NCBI GenBank assembly: GCA_037013495.1
Contig: CM072803.1
Coordinates: 51,969,627-52,033,626, forward strand
From: Hippophae tibetana
Taxonomy: Eukaryota; Streptophyta; Magnoliopsida; Rosales; Elaeagnaceae
Direction of reading: 5' to 3'
DNA: 64,000 bases
Below, one piece after another: positions 1 to 10,939 of this stretch. Position numbers and translations under genes: made by a program. How positions within the stretch are numbered: position 1 is the first letter of the stretch; each line of letters starts with the position of its first letter. Under the pieces are notes generated by a model that was not told the DNA's origin, ran no database searches, and saw only the letters and a list, made by a program, of their open reading frames with translations.

Positions 1-11
1 CAGGAAAATTC

Positions 12-19
12 ATGCAAAT
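12..19. promoter_or_regulatory. ATGCAAAT octamer-type motif (first copy)
   Basis: ATGCAAAT near the unit start is present in subtypes tA, tC, tE, tF, tH and tL. It is changed to ATGAAAAT in tB, CTGAAAAT in tD, ATGGAAAT in tG and tJ, and ATGCAAAC in tM. The eight bases match the octamer recognised by POU-domain proteins in animals, and 'catgca' is the core of the plant RY element. No regulatory role is shown, and the motif's subtype-specific loss argues against a universal one. Confidence 0.2.
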
Positions 20-179
20 TATTTTACCTCCCTTCCAAATGAAAAATGTTGTGCATAGAGGTTGTTTCAGACATCATTTGTAAACTTTTTGTTACCTAGC
101 TAGAAAAATTGCTATTGTGGATGAGGGTAATATGTAGCATCATATTTCACTAACTCTTACTCTTAGAATGGGTTTGAAA

Positions 180-193
180 CCTAGATTTCTAGG
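180..193. other. 14-bp dyad CCTAGA-TT-TCTAGG (first copy)
   Basis: This is a second short inverted repeat with 6-bp arms, about 180 bases into the monomer and about 55 bases before the larger dyad. It is kept in tA, tB, tC, tF, tG, tJ, tK, tL and tM. It is broken in tD ('gatttgtagg'), tE ('gatttatagc') and tI ('gatttctcgg'). The loss in whole subtypes shows it is not essential to every unit. Confidence 0.7.
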
Positions 194-248
194 GAGAAAG
201 GGACAACCAAAGGCAAATTCATTACGATCCCATCCAAAACAACCACAA

Positions 249-266
249 TAACTTATAAATAAGTTA
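249..266. other. 18-bp dyad present in most monomers (first copy)
   Basis: TAACTTAT-AA-ATAAGTTA: 8-bp arms with a 2-base centre. The same motif lies about 249 bases into almost every monomer. Exceptions are mostly subtype marks: tF changes the left arm to TATCTTAT, tJ to TAAATTAT, units 98 and 103 read 'aacttacaaataag', and units 95, 107 and 112 have CA in the centre, which leaves the arms intact. A site of this shape could bind a dimeric protein or form a short hairpin. That is inference. Confidence 0.8.
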
Positions 267-410
267 AGAATATTGATGTCAAAAATGAGTCGAAAATGAG
301 AATTATTGATCTCTTATTTAGAATAATGAACAAAATTTCAAATTTAAATAGTTTTGCATCATAAGACGTAATAATTTTAGTTAAATATATCATAATTATT
401 AGGAAATAAA

Positions 411-416
411 ACGCGT
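411..416. other. ACGCGT box (MluI site), first copy of a monomer-wide motif
   Basis: 'aaaacgcgtagtatttattt' is present in most units and holds the only pair of adjacent CpGs in the monomer. tG and the units before tI read ACGTGT, tI2 reads ACCCGT, and units 102 and 117 read ACAAGT. The site should give a strong 547-bp restriction ladder with multimer bands where it is lost. Confidence 0.85.
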
Positions 417-438
417 AGTATTTATTTCGCCAACTTTC

Positions 439-452
439 TTTTATAATATAGA
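439..452. promoter_or_regulatory. TATA-like AT motif (first copy), possible cryptic promoter element
   Basis: 'ttttataatataga' is present in nearly every monomer ('ttttataatattga' in tG and tI). It resembles a TATA box, but in DNA of about 72% A+T such matches are expected by chance. There is no accompanying gene. It is listed only because satellite transcription is known in many eukaryotes. The function is unsupported. Confidence 0.15.
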
Positions 453-546
453 CATGAGAAAATGATTATGTTTTATTTTCCCCTTATTGATTTTTCTCGA
501 TGATCTATGATTTATTTCTTTTCTTTGTAAGTCTTAATTCCTAGCA

Positions 547-3500
547 CAGGCAAATTAATGCAAATTATATTACCTCCCTTCCAAATGAAAAATGTTGATG
601 GATAGAGGTTGTTTCACACATCATTTGCAAACTTTTTGTTAGTTAGCTAGAAAAATTACTATTGTGGATGAGCGTAATATGTAGCATCATATTTCACTAA
701 CTCGTACTCTTAGAATGGGTTTGCAACCTAGATTTCTAGGGAGAAAAGGACAACCAAAGGCAAATTCATTACGATGCCATCCAAAAAAACTACAATAACT
801 TATAAATAAGTTAAGAATATTGATGTCAAAAATGAGTCGAAAATGAGAATTATTGATCTCTTATTTAGAATAATGAACAAAATTTCAAATTTAAATAGTT
901 TTGCATCATAAGACGTAATAATTTTAGTTAAATATATCATAATTATTAGGAAATAAAACGCGTAATATTTATTTCGCCAACTTTCTTTTATAATATAGAT
1001 ATGAGAAAATGATTATGTTTTATTTTCCCCTTATTGATTTTTCCTCATGATCTATGATTATTTTCTTTCCTTTGTAAGTCCTAATTCCCCGCATAGGCAA
1101 ATTCATGAAAATTATATTACCTCCCTTCAAAATGGAAAAAGTTGATAGATATAGGTTTTTTTTGACATCATTTGTAAACTTCTTGTTACATAGCTAGAAA
1201 AATTGCTATTGTGGATGAGCATAATATGTAGCATCATATTTCACTAACTCTTCCTCTTAGAATGGGTTTGAAACCTAGATTTCTAGGGAGAAAGGGACAA
1301 CCAAAGGCAAATTCATTACGATGCCATCCAAAAAAACCACAATAACTTATAAATAAGTTAAGAATATTGATGTCAAAAATGAGTCGAAAATGAGAATTAT
1401 TGATCTCTTATTTAGAATAATGAACAAAATTTCAAATTTACACAGTTTTGCATCATAAGACGTAATAATTTCACTTAAATATATCATAATTATTAGGAAA
1501 TAAAACGCGTAGTATTTATTTCGCCAACTTTCTTTTATAATATAGATATGAGAAAATGATTATGTTTTATTTTCCCCTTATTGATTTTTCCTCATGATCT
1601 ATGATTATTTTCTTTCCTTTGTAAGTCCTAATTCCCCGCATAGGCAAATTCATGCAAATTATATTACCTCCCTTCAAAATGGAAAAAGTTGATGGATATA
1701 GGTTTTTTTAGACATCATTTGTAAACTTCTTGTTACCTAGCTAGAATAATTGCTATTATGGATGAGCGTAATATGTAGCATTATATTTCACTAACTCTTA
1801 CTCTTAGAATGGGTTTGAAACCTAGATTTCTAGGGAGAAAGAGACAACCAAAGGCAAATGCATTATGATCTTATCGAAAATAACTACAATAACTTATAAA
1901 TAAGTTAAGAATATTGATGTCAAAAATGAGTCGAAAATGAGAATTATTGATCTCTTATTTAGAATAATGAACAAAATTTCAAATTTACACAGTTTTGCAT
2001 CATAAGACGTAATAATTTCACTTAAATATATCATAATTATTAGGAAATAAAACGCGTAGTATTTATTTCGCCAACTTTCTTTTATAATATAGATATGAGA
2101 AAATGATTATGTTTTATTTTCCCCTTATTGATTTTTCCTCATGATCTATGATTATTTTCTTTCCTATGTAAGTCCTAATTCCCCGCATAGGCAAATTCCT
2201 GAAAATTATATTACCTCCCTTCAAAATGGAAAAAGTTGATGGATATAGGTTTTTTTAGACATCATTTGTAAACTTCTTGTTACCTAGCTAGAAAAATTGC
2301 TATTGTGGATGAGCGTAATATGTAGCATTATATTTCACTAACTCTTACTCTTAGAATGGGTTTGAAACCTAGATTTGTAGGGAGAAAGAGACAACCAAAG
2401 GCAAATGCATTATGATCTTATCGAAAATAACTACAATAACTTATAAATAAGTTAAGAATATTGATGTCAAAAATGAGTCGAAAATGAGAATTATTGATCT
2501 CTTATTTAGAATAATGAACAAAATTTCAAATTTACACAGTTTTGCATCATAAGACGTAATAATTTCACTTAAATATATCAAAATTATTAGGAAATAAAAC
2601 GTGTAGTATTTATTTCGCCAACTTTCTTTTATAATATTGATATGAGAAAATGATTATGTTTTATTTTCCCCTCATTGATTTTTCCTCATGATCTATGATT
2701 ATTTTCTTTCCTTTGTAAGTCTTAATTACTAGCACAGGCAAATTCATGCAAATTATAATACCTCCCTTCCAAATGAAAAATGTTGATGGATAGAGGTTGT
2801 TTCAGACATCATTTGTAAACTTTTTTTTACCCAGCTAGAAAAATTGCTATTGTGGATGAGCGTAATATGTAGCATCATATTTCACTAACTCTTACTCTTA
2901 GAATGGGTTTGAAACCTAGATTTATAGCGAGAAAGGGACAACCAAAGGCAAATTCATTACGATGCCATTCAAAAAAACCACAATAACTTATAAATAAGTT
3001 AAGAATATTGATGTCAAAAATGAGTCGAAAATGAGAATTATTGATCTCTTATTTAGAATAATGAACAAAATTTCAAATTTAAATAGTTTTGCATCATAAG
3101 ACGTAATAATTTTAGTTAAATATATCATAATTATTAGGAAATAAAACGCGTAGTATTTATTTCGCCAACTTTCTTTTATAATATAGATATGAGAAAATGA
3201 TTATGTTTTATTTTCCCCTTATTGATTTTTCCTCATGATCTATGATTATTTTCTTTCCTTTGTAAGTCCTAATTCCCCGCATAGGCAAATTCATGAAAAT
3301 TATATTACCTCCCTTCAAAATGGAAAAAGTTGATGGATATATGTTTTTTTAGACATCATTTGTAAACTTCTTGTTACATAGCTAGAAAAATTGCTATTGT
3401 GGATGAGCATAATATGTAGCATCATATTTCACTAACTCTTCCTCTTAGAATGGGTTTGAAACCTAGATTTCTAGGGAGAAAGGGACAACCAAAGGCAAAT

Positions 3501-6500
3501 TCATTACGATGCCATCCAAAAAAACCACAATAACTTATAAATAAGTTAAGAATATTGATGTCAAAAATGAGTCGAAAATGAGAATTATTGATCTCTTATT
3601 TAGAATAATGAACAAAATTTCAAATTTAAATAGCTTTGCATCATAAGACGTAATAATTTCAATTAAATATATCATAATTATTAGGAAATAAAACGCGTAG
3701 TATTTATTTCGCCAACTTTCTTTTATAATATAGATATGAGAAAATGATTATGTTTTATTTTCCCCTTATTGATTTTTCCTCATGATCTATGATTATTTTC
3801 TTTCCTTTGTAAGTCTTAATTCCTAGCATAGGCAAATTCATGCAAATTATATTACCTCCCTTCCAAATGAAAAATGTTGATGGATATAGGTTTTTTTAGA
3901 CATCATTTGTAAACTTCTTGTTACATAGCTAGAAAAATTGCAATTGTGGATGAGCGTAATATGTAGCATCATATTTCACTAAATCTTCCTCTTAAAATGG
4001 GTTTGAAACCTAGATTTCTAGGGGGAAAGGGACAACCAAAGGCAAATTAATTATGATCTCATCCAAAACAACCACAATATCTTATAAATATGTTAAGAAT
4101 ATTGATGTCAAAAATGAGTCGAAAATGAGAATTATTGATCTCTTATTTAGAATAATGAACAAAATTTCAAATTTAAATAGTTTTGCATTATAAGACCTAA
4201 TAATTTCACTTAAATATATCATAATTATTAGGAAATATAACGCGTAGTATTTATTTCGCCAACTTTCTTTTATAATATAGACATGAGAAAATGATTATGT
4301 TTTATTTTCCCCTTATTGATTTTTCTCGATGATCTATGATTTATTTCTTTTCTTTGTAAGTCTTAATTCCTAGCACAGGCAAATTAATGCAAATTATATT
4401 ACCTCCCTTCCAAATGAAAAATGTTGATGGATAGAGGTTGTTTCACACATCATTTGCAAACTTTTTGTTAGTTAGCTAGAAAAATTACTATTGTGGATGA
4501 GCGTAATATGTAGCATCATATTTCACTAACTCGTACTCTTAGAATGGGTTTGCAACCTAGATTTCTAGGGAGAAAAAGACAACCAAAGGCAAATTCATTA
4601 CGATGCCATCCAAAAAAACTACAATAACTTATAAATAAGTTAAGAATATTGATGTCAAAAAAGAGTCGAAAATGAGAATTATTGATCTCTTATTTAGAAT
4701 AATGAACAAAATTTCAAATTTAAATAGTTTTGCATCATAAGACGTAATAATTTTAGTTAAATATATCATAATTATTAGGAAATAAAACGCGTAGTATTTA
4801 TTTCGCCAACTTTCTTTTATAATATAGACATGAGAAAATGATTATGTTTTATTTTCCCCTTATTGATTTTTCTCGATGATCTATGATTTATTTCTTTTCT
4901 TTGTAAGTCTTAATTCCTAGCACAGGCAAATTAATGCAAATTATATTACCTCCCTTCCAAATGAAAAATGTTGATGGATAGAGGTTGTTTCACACATCAT
5001 TTGCAAACTTTTTGTTAGTTAGCTAGAAAAATTACTATTGTGGATGAGCGTAATATGTAGCATCATATTTCACTAACTCGTACTCTTAGAATGGGTTTGC
5101 AACCTAGATTTCTAGGGAGAAAAGGACAACCAAAGGCAAATTCATTACGATGCCATCCAAAAAAACTACAATAACTTATAAATAAGTTAAGAATATTGAT
5201 GTCAAAAATGAGTCGAAAATGAGAATTATTGATCTCTTATTTAGAATAATGAACAAAATTTCAAATTTAAATAGTTTTGCATCATAAGACGTAATAATTT
5301 TAGTTAAATATATCATAATTATTAGGAAATAAAACGCGTAGTATTTATTTCGCCAACTTTCTTTTATAATATAGATATGAGAAAATGATTATGTTTTATT
5401 TTCCCCTTATTGATTTTTCCTCATGATCTATGATTATTTTCTTTCCTTTGTAAGTCCTAATTCCCCGCATAGGCAAATTCATGAAAATTATATTACCTCT
5501 TTTCAAAATGGAAAAAAGTTGATGGATATAGGTTTTTTTAGACATCATTTGTAAACTTCTTGTTACATAGCTAGAAAAATTGCTATTGTGGATGAGCATA
5601 ATATGTAGCATCATATTTCACTAACTCTTCCTCTTAGAATGGGTTTGAAACCTAGATTTCTAGGGAGAAAGGGACAACCAAAGGCAAATTCATTACGATG
5701 CCATCCAAAAAAACCACAATAACTTATAAATAAGTTAAGAATATTGATGTCAAAAATGAGTCGAAAATGAGAATTATTGATCTCTTATTTAGAATAATGA
5801 ACAAAATTTCAAATTTACACAGTTTTGCATCATAAGACGTAATAATTTCACTTAAATATATCATAATTATTAGGAAATAAAACGCGTAGTATTTATTTCG
5901 CCAACTTTCTTTTATAATATAGATATGAGAAAATGATTATGTTTTATTTTCCCCTTATTGATTTTTCCTCATGATCTATGATTATTTTCTTTCCTTTGTA
6001 AGTCCTAATTCCCCGCATAGGCAAATTCATGCAAATTATATTACCTCCCTTCAAAATGGAAAAAGTTGATGGATATAGGTTTTTTTAGACATCATTTGTA
6101 AACTTCTTGTTACCTAGCTAGAATAATTGCTATTATGGATGAGCGTAATATGTAGCATTATATTTCACTAACTCTTACTCTTAGAATGGGTTTGAAACCT
6201 AGATTTCTAGGGAGAAAGAGACAACCAAAGGCAAATGCATTATGATCTTATCGAAAATAACTACAATAACTTATAAATAAGTTAAGAATATTGATGTCAA
6301 AAATGAGTCGAAAATGAGAATTATTGATCTCTTATTTAGAATAATGAACAAAATTTCAAATTTACACAGTTTTGCATCATAAGACGTAATAATTTCATTT
6401 AAATATATCATAATTATTAGGAAATAAAACGCGTAGTATTTATTTCGCCAACTTTCTTTTATAATATAGATATGAGAAAATGATTATGTTTTATTTTCCC

Positions 6501-7657
6501 CTTATTGATTTTTCCTCATGATCTATGATTATTTTCTTTCCTATGTAAGTCCTAATTCCCCGCATAGGCAAATTCCTGAAAATTATATTACCTCCCTTCA
6601 AAATGGAAAAAGTTGATGGATATAGGTTTTTTTAGACATCATTTGTAAACTTCTTGTTACCTAGCTAGAATAATTGCTATTATGGATGAGCGTAATATGT
6701 AGCATTATATTTCACTAACTCTTACTCTTAGAATGGGTTTGAAACCTAGATTTGTAGGGAGAAAGAGACAACCAAAGGCAAATGCATTATGATCTTATCG
6801 AAAATAACTACAATAACTTATAAATAAGTTAAGAATATTGATGTCAAAATGAGTCGAAAATGAGAATTATTGATCTCTTATTTAGAATAATGAACAAAAT
6901 TTCAAATTTACACAGTTTTGCATCATAAGACGTAATAATTTCACTTAAATATATCATAATTATTAGGAAATAAAACGCGTAGTATTTATTTCGCCAACTT
7001 TCTTTTATAATATAGATATGAGAAAATGATTATGTTTTATTTTCCCCTTATTGATTTTTCCTCATGATCTATGATTATTTTCTTTCCTATGTAAGTCCTA
7101 ATTCCCCGCATAGGCAAATTCATGAAAATTATATTACCTCCCTTCAAAATGGAAAAAGTTGATGGATATAGGTTTTTTTAGACATCATTTGTAAACTTCT
7201 TGTTACATAGCTAGAAAAATTGCTATTGTGTATGAGCGTAATATGTAGCATCATATTTCACTAACTCTTCCTCTTAGAATGGGTTTGAAACCTAGATTTC
7301 TAGGGAGAAAGGGACAACCAAAGGCAAATTCATTACGATGCCATCCAAAAAAACCACAATATCTTATAAATAAGTTAAGAATATTGATGTCAAAAATGAG
7401 TCGAAAATGAGAATTATTGATCTCTTATTTAGAATAATGAACAAAATTTCAAATTTAAATAGTTTTGCATTATAAGACGTAATAATTTCACTTAAATATA
7501 TCATAATTATTAGGAAATATAACGCGTAGTATTTATTTCGCCAACTTTCTTTTATAATATAGACATGAGAAAATGATTATGTTTTATTTTCCCCTTATTG
7601 ATTTTTCTCGATGATCTATGATTTATTTCTTTTCTTTGTAAGTCTTAATTCCTAGCA
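547..7657. repeat. Mixed block, monomers 2-14
   Basis: Unit starts are 547, 1094, 1641, 2188, 2735, 3282, 3829, 4376, 4923, 5470, 6018, 6565 and 7111. Subtypes read tA-tB-tC-tD-tE-tB-tF-tA, then tA-tB-tC-tD-tB2. The run tA-tB-tC-tD at 547-2734 therefore recurs at 4923-7110, eight monomers later. Unit 5 at 2188 is a tD with a tB-like middle ('tagaaaaattgctattgtgg' instead of 'tagaataattgctattatgg'), which suggests local conversion. Unit 14 at 7111 starts as tB2 ('tgtgtatgagcg') and ends as tF ('caatatcttataaat', 'gcattataagacg', 'aaatataacg'), so it is a chimera. No gene lies in this stretch. Confidence 0.9.
4923..5469. repeat. Exemplar of subtype tA
   Basis: Diagnostic marks in order: 'caggcaaattaatgcaaatt', 'gtttcacacatcatttgc', 'ttgttagttagctag', 'aaattactattgtgg', 'aactcgtactc', 'gggtttgcaacc', 'gggagaaaaggac' and 'aaaaaactacaataac'. 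Members start at 547, 4376, 4923, 7658, 9299, 10940, 12580, 15315, 16409, 37743, 41025 and 52512. In each case the preceding unit ends in the 'ctcgatgatctatgattta' form (52512 is preceded by 'cacgatg'), so the true recombining segment runs across my unit boundary. Confidence 0.9.
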
Positions 7658-10392
7658 CAGGCAAATTAATGCAAATTATATTACCTCCCTTCCAAATGAA
7701 CAATGTTGATGGATAGAGGTTGTTTCACACATCATTTGCAAACTTTTTGTTAGTTAGCTAGAAAAATTACTATTGTGGATGAGCGTAATATGTAGCATCA
7801 TATTTCACTAACTCGTACTCTTAGAATGGGTTTGCAACCTAGATTTCTAGGGAGAAAAGGACAACCAAAGGCAAATTCATTACGATGCCATCCAAAAAAA
7901 CTACAATAACTTATAAATAAGTTAAGAATATTGATGTCAAAAATGAGTCGAAAATGAGAATTATTGATCTCTTATTTAGAATAATGAACAAAATTTCAAA
8001 TTTACACAGTTTTGCATCATAAGACGTAATAATTTCACTTAAATATATCATAATTATTAGGAAATAAAACGCGTAGTATTTATTTCGCCAACTTTCTTTT
8101 ATAATATAGATATGAGAAAATGATTATGTTTTATTTTCCCCTTATTGATTTTTCCTCATGATCTATGATTATTTTCTTTCCTATGTAAGTCCTAATTCCC
8201 CGCATAGGCAAATTCATGAAAATTATATTACCTCCCTTCAAAATGGAAAAAGTTGATGGATATAGGTTTTTTTAGACATCATTTGTAAACTTCTTGTTAC
8301 ATAGCTAGAAAAATTGCTATTGTGGATGAGCGTAATATGTAGCATCATATTTCACTAACTCTTCCTCTTAGAATGGGATTGAAACCTAGATTTCTAGGGA
8401 GAAAGGGACAACCAAAGGCAAATTCATTACGATGCCATCCAAAAAAACCACAATAACTTATAAATAAGTTAAGAATATTGATGTCAAAAATGAGTCGAAA
8501 ATGAGAATTATTGATCTCTTATTTAGAATAATGAACAAAATTTCAAATTTAAATAGCTTTGCATCATAAGACGTAATAATTTCAATTAAATATATCATAG
8601 TTATTAGGAAATAAAACGCGTAGTATTTATTTCGCCAACTTTCTTTTATAATATAGATATGAGAAAATGATTATGTTTTATTTTCCCCTTATTGATTTTT
8701 CCTCATGATCTATGATTATTTTCTTTCCTTTGTAAGTCTTAATTCCTAGCATAGGCAAATTCATGCAAATTATATTACCTCCCTTCCAAATGAAAAATGT
8801 TGATGGATATAGGTTTTTTTAGACATCATTTGTAAACTTCTTGTTACATAGCTAGAAAAATTGCAATTGTGGATGAGCGTAATATGTAGCATCATATTTC
8901 ACTAAATCTTCCTCTTAAAATGGGTTTGAAACCTAGATTTCTAGGGGGAAAGGGACAACCAAAGGCAAATTAATTATGATCTCATCCAAAACAACCACAA
9001 TATCTTATAAATAAGTTAAGAATATTGATGTCAAAAATGAGTCGAAAATGAGAATTATTGATCTCTTATTTAGAATAATGAACAAAATTTCAAATTTAAA
9101 TAGTTTTGCATTATAAGACGTAATAATTTCACTTAAATATATCATAATTATTAGGAAATATAACGCGTAGTATTTATTTCGCCAACTTTCTTTTATAATA
9201 TAGACATGAGAAAATGATTATGTTTTATTTTCCCCTTATTGATTTTTCTCGATGATCTATGATTTATTTCTTTTCTTTGTAAGTCTTAATTCCTAGCACA
9301 GGCAAATTAATGCAAATTATATTACCTCCCTTCCAAATGAAAAATGTTGATGGATAGAGGTTGTTTCACACATCATTTGCAAACTTTTTGTTAGTTAGCT
9401 AGAAAAATTACTATTGTGGATGAGCGTAATATGTAGCATCATATTTCACTAACTCATACTCTTAGAATGGGTTTGCAACCTAGATTTCTAGGGAGAAAAG
9501 GACAACCAAAGGCAAATTCATTACGATGCCATCCAAAAAAACGACAATAACTTATAAATAAGTTAAGAATATTGATGTCAAAAATGAGTCGAAAATGAGA
9601 ATTATTGATCTCTTATTTAGAATAATGAACAAAATTTCAAATTTACACAGTTTTGCATCATAAGACGTAATAATTTCACTTAAATATATCATAATTATTA
9701 GGAAATAAAACGCGTAGTATTTATTTCGCCAACTTTCTTTTATAATATAGATATGAGAAAATGATTATGTTTTATTTTCCCCTTATTGATTTTTCCTCAT
9801 GATCTATGATTATTTTCTTTCCTATGTAAGTCCTAATTCCCCGCATAGGCAAATTCATGAAAATTATATTACCTCCCTTCAAAATGGAAAAAGTTGATGG
9901 ATATAGGTTTTTTTAGACATCATTTGTAAACTTCTTGTTACATAGCTAGAAAAATTGCTATTGTGGATGAGCGTAATATGTAGCATCATATTTCACTAAC
10001 TCTTCCTCTTAGAATGGGATTGAAACCTAGATTTCTAGGGAGAAAGGGACAACCAAAGGCAAATTCATTACGATGCCATCCAAAAAAACCACAATAACTT
10101 ATAAATAAGTTAAGAATATTGATGTCAAAAATGAGTCGAAAATGAGAATTATTGATCTCTTATTTAGAATAATGAACAAAATTTCAAATTTAAATAGCTT
10201 TGCATCATAAGACGTAATAATTTCAATTAAATATATCATAGTTATTAGGAAATAAAACGCGTAGTATTTATTTCGCCAACTTTCTTTTATAATATAGATA
10301 TGAGAAAATGATTATGTTTTATTTTCCCCTTATTGATTTTTCCTCATGATCTATGATTATTTTCTTTCCTTTGTAAGTCTTAATTCCTAGCA

Positions 10393-10939
10393 TAGGCAAA
10401 TTCATGCAAATTATATTACCTCCCTTCCAAATGAAAAATGTTGATGGATATAGGTTTTTTTAGACATCATTTGTAAACTTCTTGTTACATAGCTAGAAAA
10501 ATTGCAATTGTGGATGAGCGTAATATGTAGCATCATATTTCACTAAATCTTCCTCTTAAAATGGGTTTGAAACCTAGATTTCTAGGGGGAAAGGGACAAC
10601 CAAAGGCAAATTAATTATGATCTCATCCAAAACAACCACAATATCTTATAAATAAGTTAAGAATATTGATGTCAAAAATGAGTCGAAAATGAGAATTATT
10701 GATCTCTTATTTAGAATAATGAACAAAATTTCAAATTTAAATAGTTTTGCATTATAAGACGTAATAATTTCACTTAAATATATCATAATTATTAGGAAAT
10801 ATAACGCGTAGTATTTATTTCGCCAACTTTCTTTTATAATATAGACATGAGAAAATGATTATGTTTTATTTTCCCCTTATTGATTTTTCTCGATGATCTA
10901 TGATTTATTTCTTTTCTTTGTAAGTCTTAATTCCTAGCA
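10393..10939. repeat. Exemplar of subtype tF
   Basis: Marks: 'catgcaaatt' with 'ccaaatgaaaaatgttg', then 'gatataggtttttttag' (a tB-like motif), 'aaaattgcaattgtgg', 'aaatcttcctcttaaaatgg', 'ctagggggaaaggg', 'caaattaattatgatctc', 'caatatcttataaat' and usually 'gcattataagacg' with 'aaatataacgcg'. 'tatcttat' changes one base of the left arm of the 18-bp dyad. Members start at 3829, 8752, 10393, 12034, 15862, 28990, 31726, 33915, 37196 and 40478. Confidence 0.88.

Larger units (their letters stand above)
1..546. repeat. Monomer 1, tH/tE-like unit at left edge
   Basis: First unit in the window, 546 bp. It carries the octamer-like 'catgcaaatt' start, 'ccaaatgaaaaatg', 'gaggttgtttcagac', 'ttgttacctagctag' and 'ggatgagggtaa'. 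It lacks one base where other units read 'gttgatggatag' (here 'gttgtgcatag'). Its closest relative in the window by these marks is the isolated unit at 41572. The tail switches to the 'ctcgatgatctatgattta' form that always precedes a tA monomer. It may be a remnant of a block lying outside the window. Confidence 0.85.

Noticed and set aside
5396-5614. 72-codon open frame on the minus strand crossing a tA/tB unit region
   Set aside because: It exists only because this tB unit has one extra A in its A-run ('aatggaaaaaagttg') together with the 'gagcataat' change. The same region in other tB units is closed or shifted. The product is low in complexity, matches no family I know, and lies wholly inside satellite sequence.
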